Positions 18,718 through 28,664 of a stretch of 64,000 nucleotides of DNA are shown one piece after another. The stretch comes from Algoriphagus lutimaris (GTDB lineage: Bacteria > Bacteroidota > Bacteroidia > Cytophagales > Cyclobacteriaceae). Each line of letters starts with the position of its first letter. The stretch's first letter is position 1. Under the pieces are notes generated by a model. That model saw only the letters and a program-made list of their open reading frames with translations, ran no database searches and was not told where the DNA came from. Where the stretch lies: NCBI RefSeq assembly GCF_017051705.1, contig NZ_JAFIDJ010000002.1, forward strand, positions 204,289 through 268,288, read 5' to 3'. Both the position numbers and the translations under genes were made by a program.

Positions 18718-20400
18718 TTAATCTAAAAACTTCCAGCTTGCTTTATGATTCTTCTTCAACGGATTGCCGGTTACTTTTGCTCTCAAAATTTCAATTGGCA
18801 TGGCATTCTGACTTAAAATCAGGTCATGAAATTCTTTTTCTCCCATTTTACCAGAATTGACCACTTCGTCTCTCATAGAGTATATTTCCAACGCTCCAAT
18901 CATATAGGCAATTTGATAAAGCGGACCATATCTTCCTTCAAAAGATCTTCTGACTTCCGCTTCCGCATTGGCTCTTTCGTGTCCCACTTTATCCACCAAC
19001 AAGTCAATACATTCTTGTGGAGTCATTTCTTCCAGATGATAGCTCAAGGAGAAGATAATTCTGGCGCATCTATGCATTCTCCAAAACAGCATCCCGATTT
19101 TATCTTTCGCATCTCTTGGAAAACCTCTGTCCCAAAGAACAAACTCCCAATACAAAGCCCATCCTTCTGTCCAAAATGGAGTTCTGAACATACGTCTATG
19201 TGTCATGTTTCTTTGGTTCATAAACTGCTGTAAGTGGTGGCCGGGAATCAATTCGTGCTGCACTGTGGCTCTGGAAAAATGAGGATTATTTCCTCTCATG
19301 CTCATCATTTTATCTTCATGGCTCATCTCAGAGGTAGGATAGGAAATCTGAATGGTTTCACCTCCCAAGAAGAAGGGGCTTACTCGCTGTCTTTCCGCAG
19401 AAATCATGGTAGTTCTCCAAGTTTCTTTTGCCATTGGAGGTACGGTCACCAAGTCATTTTTCTCTACATATTCGGTAGCTTCTTCTGCTAATCGAATTAC
19501 TTCTGCTGGCCATTCTCCAGCGGGCAAATAGGTCTCTTTAACCATCTCCAAAGCAGCCTTCCAATCATCTCCAAATCCCAATTCGTTGGATGCTTTCAGC
19601 ATTTCTGCCTCACACCATTCAAATTGCTTTTCCGCTTCAGCAATTAATTCTTCCGGACTATAGGCAATCATTTCAAAAGCCAACTGATTCAATAATGCCT
19701 CACGACCAATAGGTTTTCCAATAATCCCGCTTCCATCGTCTTTCACTGAATTAGTAAAATGTGCTCGTAAAGCTTTGGCATAAGCCTTCATGCTTTCATC
19801 CAGTTTTTTCCAAGGTTCAGGCATCCACCAAGTAAACATGGGATCATAATCATAATAGTAGGAGTAAGCTTCTCCAACTACTCTATTCAAACGTTCAACT
19901 GCCTCTGCAGCCAAATCTGCTTTTTGCCAACTGGTATATTTTGGCATACTAGGAAGTGCTGCTAATTGAGCATCTACTTTTTTGGCTACCTCATTCCAGG
20001 TAGCTGCCAAGGCTTGGGAATCCGGAGTTTTTGCTCTTCTCCTTCCTACCACAAACTCTTCAAGAGGGGTTCCAAACGCCACCACAGAAGAAATTTCCTC
20101 AAAGGCTCTTCGCTCCAGATCTAATTCAGCCAATTCCTTTTCCAAAAAATTTCTAAACAAGACGTAATCAATCTTCCCGTCCTCAGACAAGCTATTGTAA
20201 TTCAACTTATTTAAATCATTCAAGTAGTTGGTGTTGAATTCTTCAATTCGGTCAAAGTATTCAAGAGACAAGTTATTCGTGTATAACCTCCTCAAAGCAC
20301 CCCAGTCAGCCTGATAAGTTTCAATGGTCTGAACTAGTTCTGTGGCAGATACCATATTCAAAACCATACTCAATAATACGAGTAGTAGTGTTTTTTTCAT
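18718..20400 (-). CDS. DUF885 family exported hydrolase (putative zinc peptidase)
   Basis: 560 residues with a signal peptide (KKTLLLVLLSMVLNMVSA). The C-terminal half carries VQHELIPGHHLQQ near residue 380, an HExxxH-like metal motif of the DUF885 family, and WTEGWALYWEF about 40 residues later, which can supply a further acidic ligand. The family contains gingipain-regulated and M32-like putative peptidases, but the substrate is unknown. It is a single gene, with no operon partner in view. Confidence 0.8.
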   Translation of the reverse strand: MKKTLLLVLLSMVLNMVSATELVQTIETYQADWGALRRLYTNNLSLEYFDRIEEFNTNYLNDLNKLNYNSLSEDGKIDYVLFRNFLEKELAELDLERRAFEEISSVVAFGTPLEEFVVGRRRAKTPDSQALAATWNEVAKKVDAQLAALPSMPKYTSWQKADLAAEAVERLNRVVGEAYSYYYDYDPMFTWWMPEPWKKLDESMKAYAKALRAHFTNSVKDDGSGIIGKPIGREALLNQLAFEMIAYSPEELIAEAEKQFEWCEAEMLKASNELGFGDDWKAALEMVKETYLPAGEWPAEVIRLAEEATEYVEKNDLVTVPPMAKETWRTTMISAERQRVSPFFLGGETIQISYPTSEMSHEDKMMSMRGNNPHFSRATVQHELIPGHHLQQFMNQRNMTHRRMFRTPFWTEGWALYWEFVLWDRGFPRDAKDKIGMLFWRMHRCARIIFSLSYHLEEMTPQECIDLLVDKVGHERANAEAEVRRSFEGRYGPLYQIAYMIGALEIYSMRDEVVNSGKMGEKEFHDLILSQNAMPIEILRAKVTGNPLKKNHKASWKFLD

Positions 20401-20602
20401 TTGGTTGGTGGTTAGGTTAATTCCTTAAATTAATTCATTTGATCCGAATCTCGGGGAATATTTGATAAGCGTCATTTTTTCAGTTTTTAGGAAAAATTTT
20501 TCATGTATGATTAAGTCAAAACTGTAGAACTCTAGATGACATGAATTAAAATGAAGCAGACCAACAAGTATACTACCTCTTGATTATGAATGGATTGATG
20601 CT

Positions 20603-21856
20603 TTAAAAGCGAAATAGATACCCACCCAAATCGCTGAAAGTATTAGACCTACGTGTGGAGTCAGAATCCTTCTTTTTAAGATAGGTTTCCCATCCATCCG
20701 AATCAGACAATCCAATTTTTACTTCTACCAATTTTTCTTCAGAAAAAGAGTTCATCCCCCTTTTTTCGTCCACCAAACCCAAATAACTATTATCCGATAG
20801 ACGATATATTTTTGCCCAACCCTGATCTGCAGACAATTCCAAACCGAGATTCTGAGTCATGAAATTTTCCATGGGAAGCATGTCCTTATAATAGAGCCAA
20901 GTGATGCTTGCGTAAAAATTAAATTCAGCCCCTAAAGAAGTTGCCAATGGATTGCAACTCTTCAGTTCTGGAATAAATTTTTCATTTTCAGGGTGCATTC
21001 GAAACATTTCAAACTCCAATAAATAGCCTTCCGGATCCACCGCTACAAACCCATCATGTGCACCATCTGGCTTAACTTTCAGGGTGTATTTGATCGTTAC
21101 TTTTTCCTTTTGTAAATGGCTATACCATGGCTCCAAATTATCAGTCAACAAGGCAAGGGCAACAGATTTTACTTCATTCCCTGAATACCCACTTCCCTCC
21201 ACACTTTTGATAACAAGTCTCGAGTCCCCAGCAATTTGAAAAGTAACGGATTTCTCTTCCTCAGAAAGCATGTTCAACCCCAGCGTCTCGCTGTAAAATT
21301 TCTTTGCTGCAGGTAAATCCTTATAAAACCAAATTAATTCTTGAGCAGTAATCCCAAAGTCTCCTAGGTCTCTAAAATCTGAATTCTGAGCTAGCAAATT
21401 GTTAATATTCGATTCAGGGTACCCAAGCATTCTTCCGAAAGACCTTGAAACATCTTCCTTCTTTTGACCTGAGTATTCTTTAGAAGCTTCTAATTCATTT
21501 ACTCTTTTTTTTAGCATTTGATACGCTTCTAAGGATTCTCCTTTATACAGAATTAATACCTCTTTTCCCTGAACCACTGAGGAATCAAACAAACTAGTTC
21601 CTATCAGATTAGGCTCTCGAAAAACTGAAATTTCATATTTCTCAGCAATTCTCGTTGCTTCCGGCATAAATAAATCCATTTCAGAGGGACTTAAAGGTTG
21701 GCTTAAAGCAATTGGTTTCACACCAGCTTTAACCATTTCAGCAAACGCTTCAAGTGCTCCTGATTCCTTTTTAAATTCAACTTTTTGGCAAGAGTATAGA
21801 ATCATAATAAAAGAGACCAGAAACAAGGGAGGAAGATAATTTTTCCTAAAGTTCAT
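20603..21856 (-). CDS. Lipoprotein with two VOC (glyoxalase-like) domains
   Basis: 417 residues. The N terminus is a lipoprotein signal: hydrophobic PLFLVSFIMILYSC with the lipidated cysteine near residue 23. Two vicinal-oxygen-chelate-like modules follow: about residues 165-300 (ELIWFYKDLPAAKKFYSETLGL, then DGFVAVDPEGYLLEFEMF) and 310-417 (ITWLYYKDMLPMENFMTQNL, ending FSDLGGYLFRF). A membrane-anchored double VOC protein is uncommon. Canonical metal ligands are not obvious in both halves, so an enzymatic role is uncertain. Confidence 0.65.
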   Translation of the reverse strand: MNFRKNYLPPLFLVSFIMILYSCQKVEFKKESGALEAFAEMVKAGVKPIALSQPLSPSEMDLFMPEATRIAEKYEISVFREPNLIGTSLFDSSVVQGKEVLILYKGESLEAYQMLKKRVNELEASKEYSGQKKEDVSRSFGRMLGYPESNINNLLAQNSDFRDLGDFGITAQELIWFYKDLPAAKKFYSETLGLNMLSEEEKSVTFQIAGDSRLVIKSVEGSGYSGNEVKSVALALLTDNLEPWYSHLQKEKVTIKYTLKVKPDGAHDGFVAVDPEGYLLEFEMFRMHPENEKFIPELKSCNPLATSLGAEFNFYASITWLYYKDMLPMENFMTQNLGLELSADQGWAKIYRLSDNSYLGLVDEKRGMNSFSEEKLVEVKIGLSDSDGWETYLKKKDSDSTRRSNTFSDLGGYLFRF

Positions 21857-22081
21857 AAGGGTAGATTCTTTGATTTAATAATCGAGTTTAGGAATAAGTT
21901 TCCAAAAAGGAGCAACCACACAGGGAAATCCTGCATCTATTATCAAAGAACTGCGATACTCCTGAACACCTAAACCATTTAAAAACAATTTCTTATATTC
22001 CAATAGCAAAAAATATTACTTCCAAACACATGCTTTTCTAGACTTTTTTTAACGATCACTTCAACCCCCAATCAATTTAAT

Positions 22082-22969
22082 ATGGAGTTAATTATCAAAA
22101 ATTTATCAAAGACTTATCCAAATGGAGTAAAGGCTTTGAATGACATTTCTCTCACTATACCACAAGGGATGTTTGGACTACTTGGTCCCAACGGAGCAGG
22201 TAAATCCACCTTGATGAGGACTATTGCCACCCTTCAGGATGCCGACAGTGGAAGTATCCAATTGGATGACATAAATGTATTGAAAGACAAACAATCTGTT
22301 CGCGAGCGTTTAGGTTATTTACCTCAGGATTTTGGATTATATCCTAGAATCAATGCGGAGGTCATGTTGGACCATATAGCCCAAATGAAAGGAATAGGAA
22401 ATAAATCCGACCGTAAGATATTGGTCGAGAATCTCCTTCAAAAAGTAAACCTATACGCAGATAGAAAGAAAGGACTTGGAACCTATTCAGGGGGAATGAG
22501 GCAGCGATTTGGTATTGCACAGGCACTAGTAGGAAATCCTTCCTTAATCATTGTAGATGAGCCAACCGCTGGTCTTGACCCTTCCGAACGAAACAGATTT
22601 TACAATTTGCTATCAGAAATTGGAGAAAACACCATCGTAATCCTATCTACCCATATCGTAGAAGACGTAAATACGCTTTGCTCTAATATGGCCATCATCT
22701 GTAAAGGTGAATTATTGATGCAAGGAAAACCAAAAGATGGAATCGCTTCTATTCAGGGTAGGATCTATCAGAAAGCCATTGATAAAACTGAATTAGACAC
22801 CTATAGAAACGAATACAATCTTATTTCCACCAAATTAATTGAAGGAAGATTAAGTCTAAGAATTGAAAGTGAAACAGATCCTGGTAACGGATTTGAACCA
22901 ACTCCAGCTGATCTTGAAGATGTCTATTTCAGTCACATTTCAAAAAAAGTAGATCCTATCACTATTTAA
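22082..22969 (+). CDS. ABC transporter ATP-binding protein
   Basis: 295 residues with all ABC ATPase motifs: Walker A GPNGAGKS at 35-42, Q-loop in YLPQDFGLYP, signature YSGGMRQR from 135, Walker B IIVDEP, and the H-loop in STHIVED. The C-terminal extension of about 90 residues is typical of the CcmA/NatA-type ATPases that pair with ABC-2 permeases. It is followed nine bases later by its presumed permease, itself fused to a peptidase. Confidence 0.93.
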   Translation: MELIIKNLSKTYPNGVKALNDISLTIPQGMFGLLGPNGAGKSTLMRTIATLQDADSGSIQLDDINVLKDKQSVRERLGYLPQDFGLYPRINAEVMLDHIAQMKGIGNKSDRKILVENLLQKVNLYADRKKGLGTYSGGMRQRFGIAQALVGNPSLIIVDEPTAGLDPSERNRFYNLLSEIGENTIVILSTHIVEDVNTLCSNMAIICKGELLMQGKPKDGIASIQGRIYQKAIDKTELDTYRNEYNLISTKLIEGRLSLRIESETDPGNGFEPTPADLEDVYFSHISKKVDPITI

Positions 22970-22978
22970 GAAATTGAC

Positions 22979-25900
22979 ATGTTTTTAGACATTTTCATTT
23001 TTGAACTGAGATACCGGTTTAGTCGGCCGGCTACTTATATCTACTTTGGACTATTGCTTATTGTGGCAATGCTATTAATTGGCTTTGGAAACACGCCCGC
23101 TTCCGAAAAAGTCTATCACAATGCACCTATCGTGATTGCCAACCTTCAATTATTGATTTCCTTGTTTGGAATCTTGTTGGCCTCTGCAGTAATGGGTGTT
23201 CCGCTCTATAGAGATTTAGAACATAAAACAGGTACATTCCTTTTCAGTTACCCCATCTCCAAATTCAGTTATTTCATGGGAAGGTTTTGGGGCTCTTTCG
23301 TCACCTTACTTTTCATTTCCTTAGGAAGCCTTATTGGGATTTACCTAGGAAGTATTTTGGGACCTACCTTTGGAACGGACGCCCTTCGATATGGCCCAAA
23401 CACGCTTTGGAACTACCTTCAACCTTGGCTGACTTTGACCTTGCCAAATCTATGGTTTGCATCGACATTATTCTTTGCATTGATTGTTTTTACCAGAAAC
23501 ATCAAATCCATTTACTCTGGAGGAATCGTGGTATTCATCGCCTATCTATTGGCAAATTTCCTCGCTAGTGATATAGAAAACAAGGATTTAGTACAGCTTT
23601 TGGATCCGTTTGGATTAAACACCTTTGATTACCAAACTCGGTATTTAACACCCTTTGAGCAAAACAATTTCATCCTTCCCCTTAGTGGAAACTTGCTTTT
23701 AAATAGGATAATTTGGTCAGGGATTGGATTGGCATTTTTCCTAGCTTCCTATTTCAAATTTAGCTTCTCGTATTTCTTCAGTACCATTCAGAAAAAGAGC
23801 AAAAAAGAAGCTGAAAAGAGCGAAGCACCCGTATTGAAAAAAGTACTGGCAAAAGCAGATTTCACAGGAAACTATCAATGGAATAGCTTTAAAACACTTA
23901 CCAAAATAGAAGTACAAAACATCCTCAAGGATGTCTATTTCCGTTCCATTTTATTGGGTGGTTCTGTATTTTTGATTTTAGATTTTTGGATTGGAAATAC
24001 ACTCTATAGCGTACCCAATTTCCCTTCCACATCCTTTTTGATGGAGTACAAAACCTTTGATTATAATATTTTTGTCTTCATCATCATTGTGTTTTTCACT
24101 GGAGAAACACTGCATCGTGACAAGTCTTCGGGTTACTCCGTCATCAATGATACTTTTCCTGTAAAAGATGGGGCGGTAATTGCATCCAAATTCTCCGGGA
24201 TGGCTTTTATCTGCCTTTTATTGACGACTTTGCCCATCGTAGTTGGGATCATTATCCAAACTTTAAAAGGATATTTCAACTATGATTTAGGAGTCTACCT
24301 AGTAGATAGTTACCTCATTTCTTTGCCAGATTACCTACAAATGGTCATGTTGGTATTTGCAGTCCATTTGTTAGTCAATAACAAATTCGCAGGGCATGCT
24401 GCTGCCATTGGAATTTGGGTCTTGATTATAGTTCTAAGGAATTTCGCCAATTACAATTTCAACATGTTCTTCTTCTCCTATAAACCGGGGTATAGATGGA
24501 GTGACATGAATGGATTGGGACACTTTGGAGAGCCTCTATTCTGGTTCAACCTGTATTGGACGGCATTCGGAATATTTCTAATCCTATTTTTCAGCATTTT
24601 CTATAGCAGGGGAACTGATAGCTCCACAAAAAGTAGGATTAGCACCGCAAAAAATAAATTGGGTAAAAGGACTGCTTTGACTTTTTATGGGTTTTTGTTT
24701 ATAGCCCTTCTTTCCGGTGCCTACATATACCAATCGACAGTATATGAGAATGGCTATCAAACTTCAGAGGAAGGCGAAAAAAGACAAGTGGCCTATGAAA
24801 AACAACTCAAGCAATATGAGTTTATGGCCCAACCTAAAATCATTAAGGTCAATCTAAAAGCGGATCTTTACCCGCTAGAGAGAGATGCTTATTTTGAGGC
24901 TGAAGTAAGCATGGTGAACAAAACTGACGAGCCTATAGATTCGGTTCATTTCAATAGTGCCTCATTAACCGACTTTGAAATTCTTTACAATGGTCAGGAA
25001 TTGCCCTATCGTTTTCCTCTCGATTACGAGCCAAGAAAGTTTCAAATCTTTGGTAAAAAAGCTGAGAAGGAATGGTATCGAATTACTGCCTTACCTCAAA
25101 CACTGATGCCAGGGGACACCTTGGACCTGGTGATCAAGAGTAAGGTCATCAATGATAAATTTCCTAACTCAGGTTTTGGAAGAGAGTTAGTTCATAATGG
25201 TTCTTTTATTGCTGGAGGAATGCCGGAAATTGGCTATTCATCAAGTATTGAGTTGAGTAGTGATGAAAAAAGAAGAGAATATGAATTGCCAGAAAAGCCA
25301 GATGATCTACCTCCACATGATGATCCCTATGGAAAAAGAACTTTGTTATTTCAAGACGATGCGGATTTCATCGATTTTGAGGCAACTGTCAGTACTATTC
25401 CGAGCCAAATTGCTGTGGCACCAGGGTATTTGCAAAAGGAATGGATTGAGGGAGACCGACGCTATTTCCATTATATACAGGACAGCCCGATTCAGGCATT
25501 CTTTTCAGTTTTGTCAGCAGAATATGAAGTCTTAAGAGACAAAACCAGTTTACCGAATGGACAGAGTATAGATATTGAAATTTATTACCAAAAAGGCCAT
25601 GAATACAATCTGGATCGATTTGTACAATCCTATAAAGATGGATTGACTTATTTCTCTGAAACGTATGGACCATTTCAATTCAGGCAAATGAGGATTTTGG
25701 AATTCCCTCGCTATGCTGGTTTCGCCCAATCTTTTCCTAACACAGTTCCTTTTGCTGAAAGCTTCGGATGGGTAGCAGATTTCTCAGATCCAAACAGCTT
25801 TGATTATGTTTATTATGTTACTGCCCATGAATTGGCTCACCAATGGTGGGGACATCAAATCACACCAAACTATACGAGAGGAGCCAATTTGACTTCTGAA

Positions 25901-26623
25901 GCCTTGGCGGAATTTTCGGCTTTGATTCTATCTGAAAGGAAATATGGAAAAGAAAACATGAAGAGATTCCTCAAGGATGAATTAGATGATTACCTACGTG
26001 GTAGATCGAACGAAAGCAAAAAAGAAAATGTGTTTATCAATTGTAATAGACCCTACCAATGGTATAACAAAGGAAGTTTGATTTTATATGGACTTCGGGA
26101 TTTGATCGGTGAAGATGCTATAGATAGCGCCCTCTATAATTTCAATGCAGAATTTGGTTTAAAAACTACTCCTCCATTCCCTGGAAGTGCTGACCTGTAC
26201 AGACATTTGGAAGCGTATACTCCCGACAGTTTGAAGTATTATTTGGATGACACCTGGAACAAAATCACTTTGTATGACAACAAAGCCGAGGAAGTAACGG
26301 CTACAAAAATTGCCGAGGATGAATATGATGTAACCATCAGAATCCATTCCCAAAAACTTTATGCTGATTCAGCTGGTGAAGAGTCTGATGCCTCTTATGA
26401 AGGTGACTATATTGATATTGGCATATTCGCGGCAGAGGACCAGGATGAAAATGGAAAGGATAGAGTAAACCCGCTCTATGTCCAGAAATATAAAATCAAA
26501 CCTGGAGAAACCACCCTTACGATTCGAGTAAAAGGTGAACCTGTCAAAGCTGGAATTGACCCCTACAATAAATTGATTGATAGAATTCCAGATGACAATA
26601 CGATCTCTGTCGAAATTTTATAA
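22979..26623 (+). CDS. ABC-2 permease fused to M1-family aminopeptidase
   Basis: 1214 residues. The N-terminal half (about 1-560) has two sets of ABC-2-like membrane helices, and a further helix lies near 565-585 (ALTFYGFLFIALLSGAYIY). The rest is an exported M1-like metallopeptidase: HELAHQWWGH with H950, E951 and H954, then a downstream glutamate (E974 in LTSEALAEF). The permease would work with the ATPase gene upstream, with the peptidase placed outside the inner membrane. Such fusions are known in Bacteroidetes. Zinc-site residues are intact; the transported substrate is unknown. Confidence 0.88.
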   Translation: MFLDIFIFELRYRFSRPATYIYFGLLLIVAMLLIGFGNTPASEKVYHNAPIVIANLQLLISLFGILLASAVMGVPLYRDLEHKTGTFLFSYPISKFSYFMGRFWGSFVTLLFISLGSLIGIYLGSILGPTFGTDALRYGPNTLWNYLQPWLTLTLPNLWFASTLFFALIVFTRNIKSIYSGGIVVFIAYLLANFLASDIENKDLVQLLDPFGLNTFDYQTRYLTPFEQNNFILPLSGNLLLNRIIWSGIGLAFFLASYFKFSFSYFFSTIQKKSKKEAEKSEAPVLKKVLAKADFTGNYQWNSFKTLTKIEVQNILKDVYFRSILLGGSVFLILDFWIGNTLYSVPNFPSTSFLMEYKTFDYNIFVFIIIVFFTGETLHRDKSSGYSVINDTFPVKDGAVIASKFSGMAFICLLLTTLPIVVGIIIQTLKGYFNYDLGVYLVDSYLISLPDYLQMVMLVFAVHLLVNNKFAGHAAAIGIWVLIIVLRNFANYNFNMFFFSYKPGYRWSDMNGLGHFGEPLFWFNLYWTAFGIFLILFFSIFYSRGTDSSTKSRISTAKNKLGKRTALTFYGFLFIALLSGAYIYQSTVYENGYQTSEEGEKRQVAYEKQLKQYEFMAQPKIIKVNLKADLYPLERDAYFEAEVSMVNKTDEPIDSVHFNSASLTDFEILYNGQELPYRFPLDYEPRKFQIFGKKAEKEWYRITALPQTLMPGDTLDLVIKSKVINDKFPNSGFGRELVHNGSFIAGGMPEIGYSSSIELSSDEKRREYELPEKPDDLPPHDDPYGKRTLLFQDDADFIDFEATVSTIPSQIAVAPGYLQKEWIEGDRRYFHYIQDSPIQAFFSVLSAEYEVLRDKTSLPNGQSIDIEIYYQKGHEYNLDRFVQSYKDGLTYFSETYGPFQFRQMRILEFPRYAGFAQSFPNTVPFAESFGWVADFSDPNSFDYVYYVTAHELAHQWWGHQITPNYTRGANLTSEALAEFSALILSERKYGKENMKRFLKDELDDYLRGRSNESKKENVFINCNRPYQWYNKGSLILYGLRDLIGEDAIDSALYNFNAEFGLKTTPPFPGSADLYRHLEAYTPDSLKYYLDDTWNKITLYDNKAEEVTATKIAEDEYDVTIRIHSQKLYADSAGEESDASYEGDYIDIGIFAAEDQDENGKDRVNPLYVQKYKIKPGETTLTIRVKGEPVKAGIDPYNKLIDRIPDDNTISVEIL

Positions 26624-26626
26624 GGC

Positions 26627-26664
26627 AAAAAGCCATGTTCTACTTCATAGAACATGGCTTTTTT
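26627..26664. terminator. Bidirectional terminator
   Basis: A long stem pairs AAAAAGCCATGTTCTA with its complement starting at 26648 across a five-base loop, with T-runs on both strands. It separates the permease gene from the convergent small gene at 26679. Confidence 0.9.
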
Positions 26665-26678
26665 TATTTAGAAAATCT

Positions 26679-26888
26679 TTACTTTCTTTTTCTAAGTATA
26701 GCAACTAGAATTAGTACAAAAACTGCCACTCCTACTACCCAAACCCAGGTTTGTTGATACCATTCTGGTTCACCGATATTGACATCAATATCCAGCCCTC
26801 CATCTTGAGCAAATGATGTAAGACTTGCAGTCATTGCCATCATCAATAAAAACAGATTTTGCGTGTATTTAATCAATTGATTTTTCAT
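26679..26888 (-). CDS. Small exported membrane-anchored protein
   Basis: 69 residues: a signal peptide (about 1-27, ending ASLTSFAQ), a short acidic stretch (DGGLDIDVNIGEPEWYQQ) and a C-terminal helix (WVWVVGVAVFVLILVAIL) with a basic LRKRK tail. The tail points to the cytoplasm, so the mature part faces the periplasm. It lies 22 bases after the barrel-protein gene on the same strand. Unknown function; the clear topology supports coding. Confidence 0.65.
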   Translation of the reverse strand: MKNQLIKYTQNLFLLMMAMTASLTSFAQDGGLDIDVNIGEPEWYQQTWVWVVGVAVFVLILVAILRKRK

Positions 26889-26910
26889 GGTTGAAATGAT
26901 TTATAGTGAA

Positions 26911-27456
26911 TTATTTAAATCGAATATTATAGGTAACAGCCACACCTATACTTTGGACATCAATAGATGGATCTGCTCTAAAAACTTGATTGTAATACCC
27001 GAAGATATTCCAGTCATAATTATGATATCCAAGCTGTGGTCTGATATAGGCACCTCCTTCAGCAGAATTAACACTTGTCAAAAACGTGTAACCCACGTCC
27101 GTTCCTAAGAAGAATCCTTCAGGTTGAGGGTAATATCGAAACATGATTCCAACTGGAATAGCACCAAACCCATCATTTAAGCCGTCATAATTTTCAGCAT
27201 TGGATTTTTCAAAATACTTGGTATAGCCAGAGGCGATGCCCAAACCATAATTGTCTGTTCTCATAAACTGAGCAGCTACATCAAGTCCTAAAGTAAAGGA
27301 AGAGTAGTTTCCTACATCTCCTACGGGAACTCCTAAATTGACCCCTACTTTCAACCAGGAGTTATCCTCGTTGATTTTATCAAGTTCTCTTACTTGTTGA
27401 GCATGAACAGTAAGACCTGCAATCAGCAGTGTAATAGATAAAATAAGCTTTTTCAT
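26911..27456 (-). CDS. Outer-membrane beta-barrel protein
   Basis: 181 residues with a signal peptide (KKLILSITLLIAGLTVHAQ) and an eight-strand-like barrel pattern (LKVGVNLGVPVGDVGNY, GLGIASGYTKYF, FFLGTDVGYTFL, GVAVTYNIRFK), ending in a Lys after an aromatic residue. Likely a small OmpA-fold or PorT-like barrel. Shares direction with the 69-residue gene downstream. Confidence 0.75.
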   Translation of the reverse strand: MKKLILSITLLIAGLTVHAQQVRELDKINEDNSWLKVGVNLGVPVGDVGNYSSFTLGLDVAAQFMRTDNYGLGIASGYTKYFEKSNAENYDGLNDGFGAIPVGIMFRYYPQPEGFFLGTDVGYTFLTSVNSAEGGAYIRPQLGYHNYDWNIFGYYNQVFRADPSIDVQSIGVAVTYNIRFK

Positions 27457-27666
27457 AGTTGGTTAGTTTTGAACTATGAAAGTCAAAGCAAGTGCCTTAC
27501 TTCAATAGGGCGTAAAAAATCAACACTTAAATGATTTTAAATAACTGCTTATCAATGCTTTAAGTGGATTTTTTAATTAATTATAACTTAGAGCCATTAC
27601 TCTTTCCATATCAAAAATAAAAAGCAATGACCCTATTTCGGGGAATTCAGTTCCCTTTGATTGAAT

Positions 27667-28533
27667 CTAATTTAACTTTCTCCAAGACTTTGGAGTTTGA
27701 TCGGTGAGGCTTTTGAAAGTTTTATTGAAATGGGATAATGTCTGAAAACCTACTTGATAGGAGATCTGTGAAATTCCAAGATCGGTTTCTATCAAAAGTT
27801 TTTTGGCCTCGGTGATTCGTAGCTGTTGGAGGTATTGGGTAAATGTCTTTCTGGTTCTCAATTTAAAAAATCTACAAAATGCCTCTTTACTCATAAATGC
27901 TTGTTCTGCCACCTCATCCAAAGTAATCGGCCTTGAACTATTTTCCAGAATAAATCGCATGACCTGATCCATTCTTTTCCCATCCCGCTCGGATAGTGAC
28001 TTAGAAACAGGGATCATGTTTAACGCTTTCAAATCATTGGAATCAAAATCCAATAGTGACAACATATGAAGCGCCCTTTGTAGCTTTTCTAATCCTGACA
28101 AGGAGGAGAAGGAATCAAACAGTCCGATAATTGCCTCTTTGGTCTTCCCTTTTATTTTGAAGCACCCATTAATTCGCTCGTTTAATTGAATTAGCTCTTT
28201 AAACTCATCCACCTCTCCCAAAGACTTACCAAAAGCTTGAAAATCAAAAAATATAGTATTCCCAGCAGTTGAAAGCTTACTATCATCTTCAAAATACTCC
28301 GCATCACTTCTAAATACATGGGGAATACTTTCTCCTAGCAGAAAAACATCGCCTGCTTCAAATCTTCCTACATAGTCCCCTACCAAAAGTTGACCACGTC
28401 CCTCTAAAATCACAGTCAACTGGCATTGTGGATGCTGGTGAAGGTTATTATAAAAATACTTTCCTCTATCTTCTTGGTACTGCACAAAGGTCTTCCCTGA
28501 CTTAGGGATTTGGAAAGAAATTACTTTACTCAT
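27667..28533 (-). CDS. AraC-family regulator with cupin sensor, probable hydroxyproline regulator
   Basis: 288 residues. The N-terminal cupin (HQHPQCQLTVILEGRGQLLVG near residues 33-53) is the presumed ligand domain. Two helix-turn-helix motifs lie at the C terminus (LDEVAEQAFMSKEAFCRFF near 200-218 and ISQISYQVGFQTLSHFNKTF near 254-273). It is divergent from the hydroxyproline gene set starting at 28665, the usual place for the pathway activator. The ligand is inferred only from this position. Confidence 0.82.
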   Translation of the reverse strand: MSKVISFQIPKSGKTFVQYQEDRGKYFYNNLHQHPQCQLTVILEGRGQLLVGDYVGRFEAGDVFLLGESIPHVFRSDAEYFEDDSKLSTAGNTIFFDFQAFGKSLGEVDEFKELIQLNERINGCFKIKGKTKEAIIGLFDSFSSLSGLEKLQRALHMLSLLDFDSNDLKALNMIPVSKSLSERDGKRMDQVMRFILENSSRPITLDEVAEQAFMSKEAFCRFFKLRTRKTFTQYLQQLRITEAKKLLIETDLGISQISYQVGFQTLSHFNKTFKSLTDQTPKSWRKLN

Positions 28534-28664
28534 AAGCCATAATGGTATTCAATTGCCGCAATTTTAACATTTTTTAGAATATTCCATCAATATAGAGTCA
28601 TTTTTTACTAATTCAGTGAGCGAATACCATTTCTGTAGCTACTAATTTTGAAATAAAAAACGAT

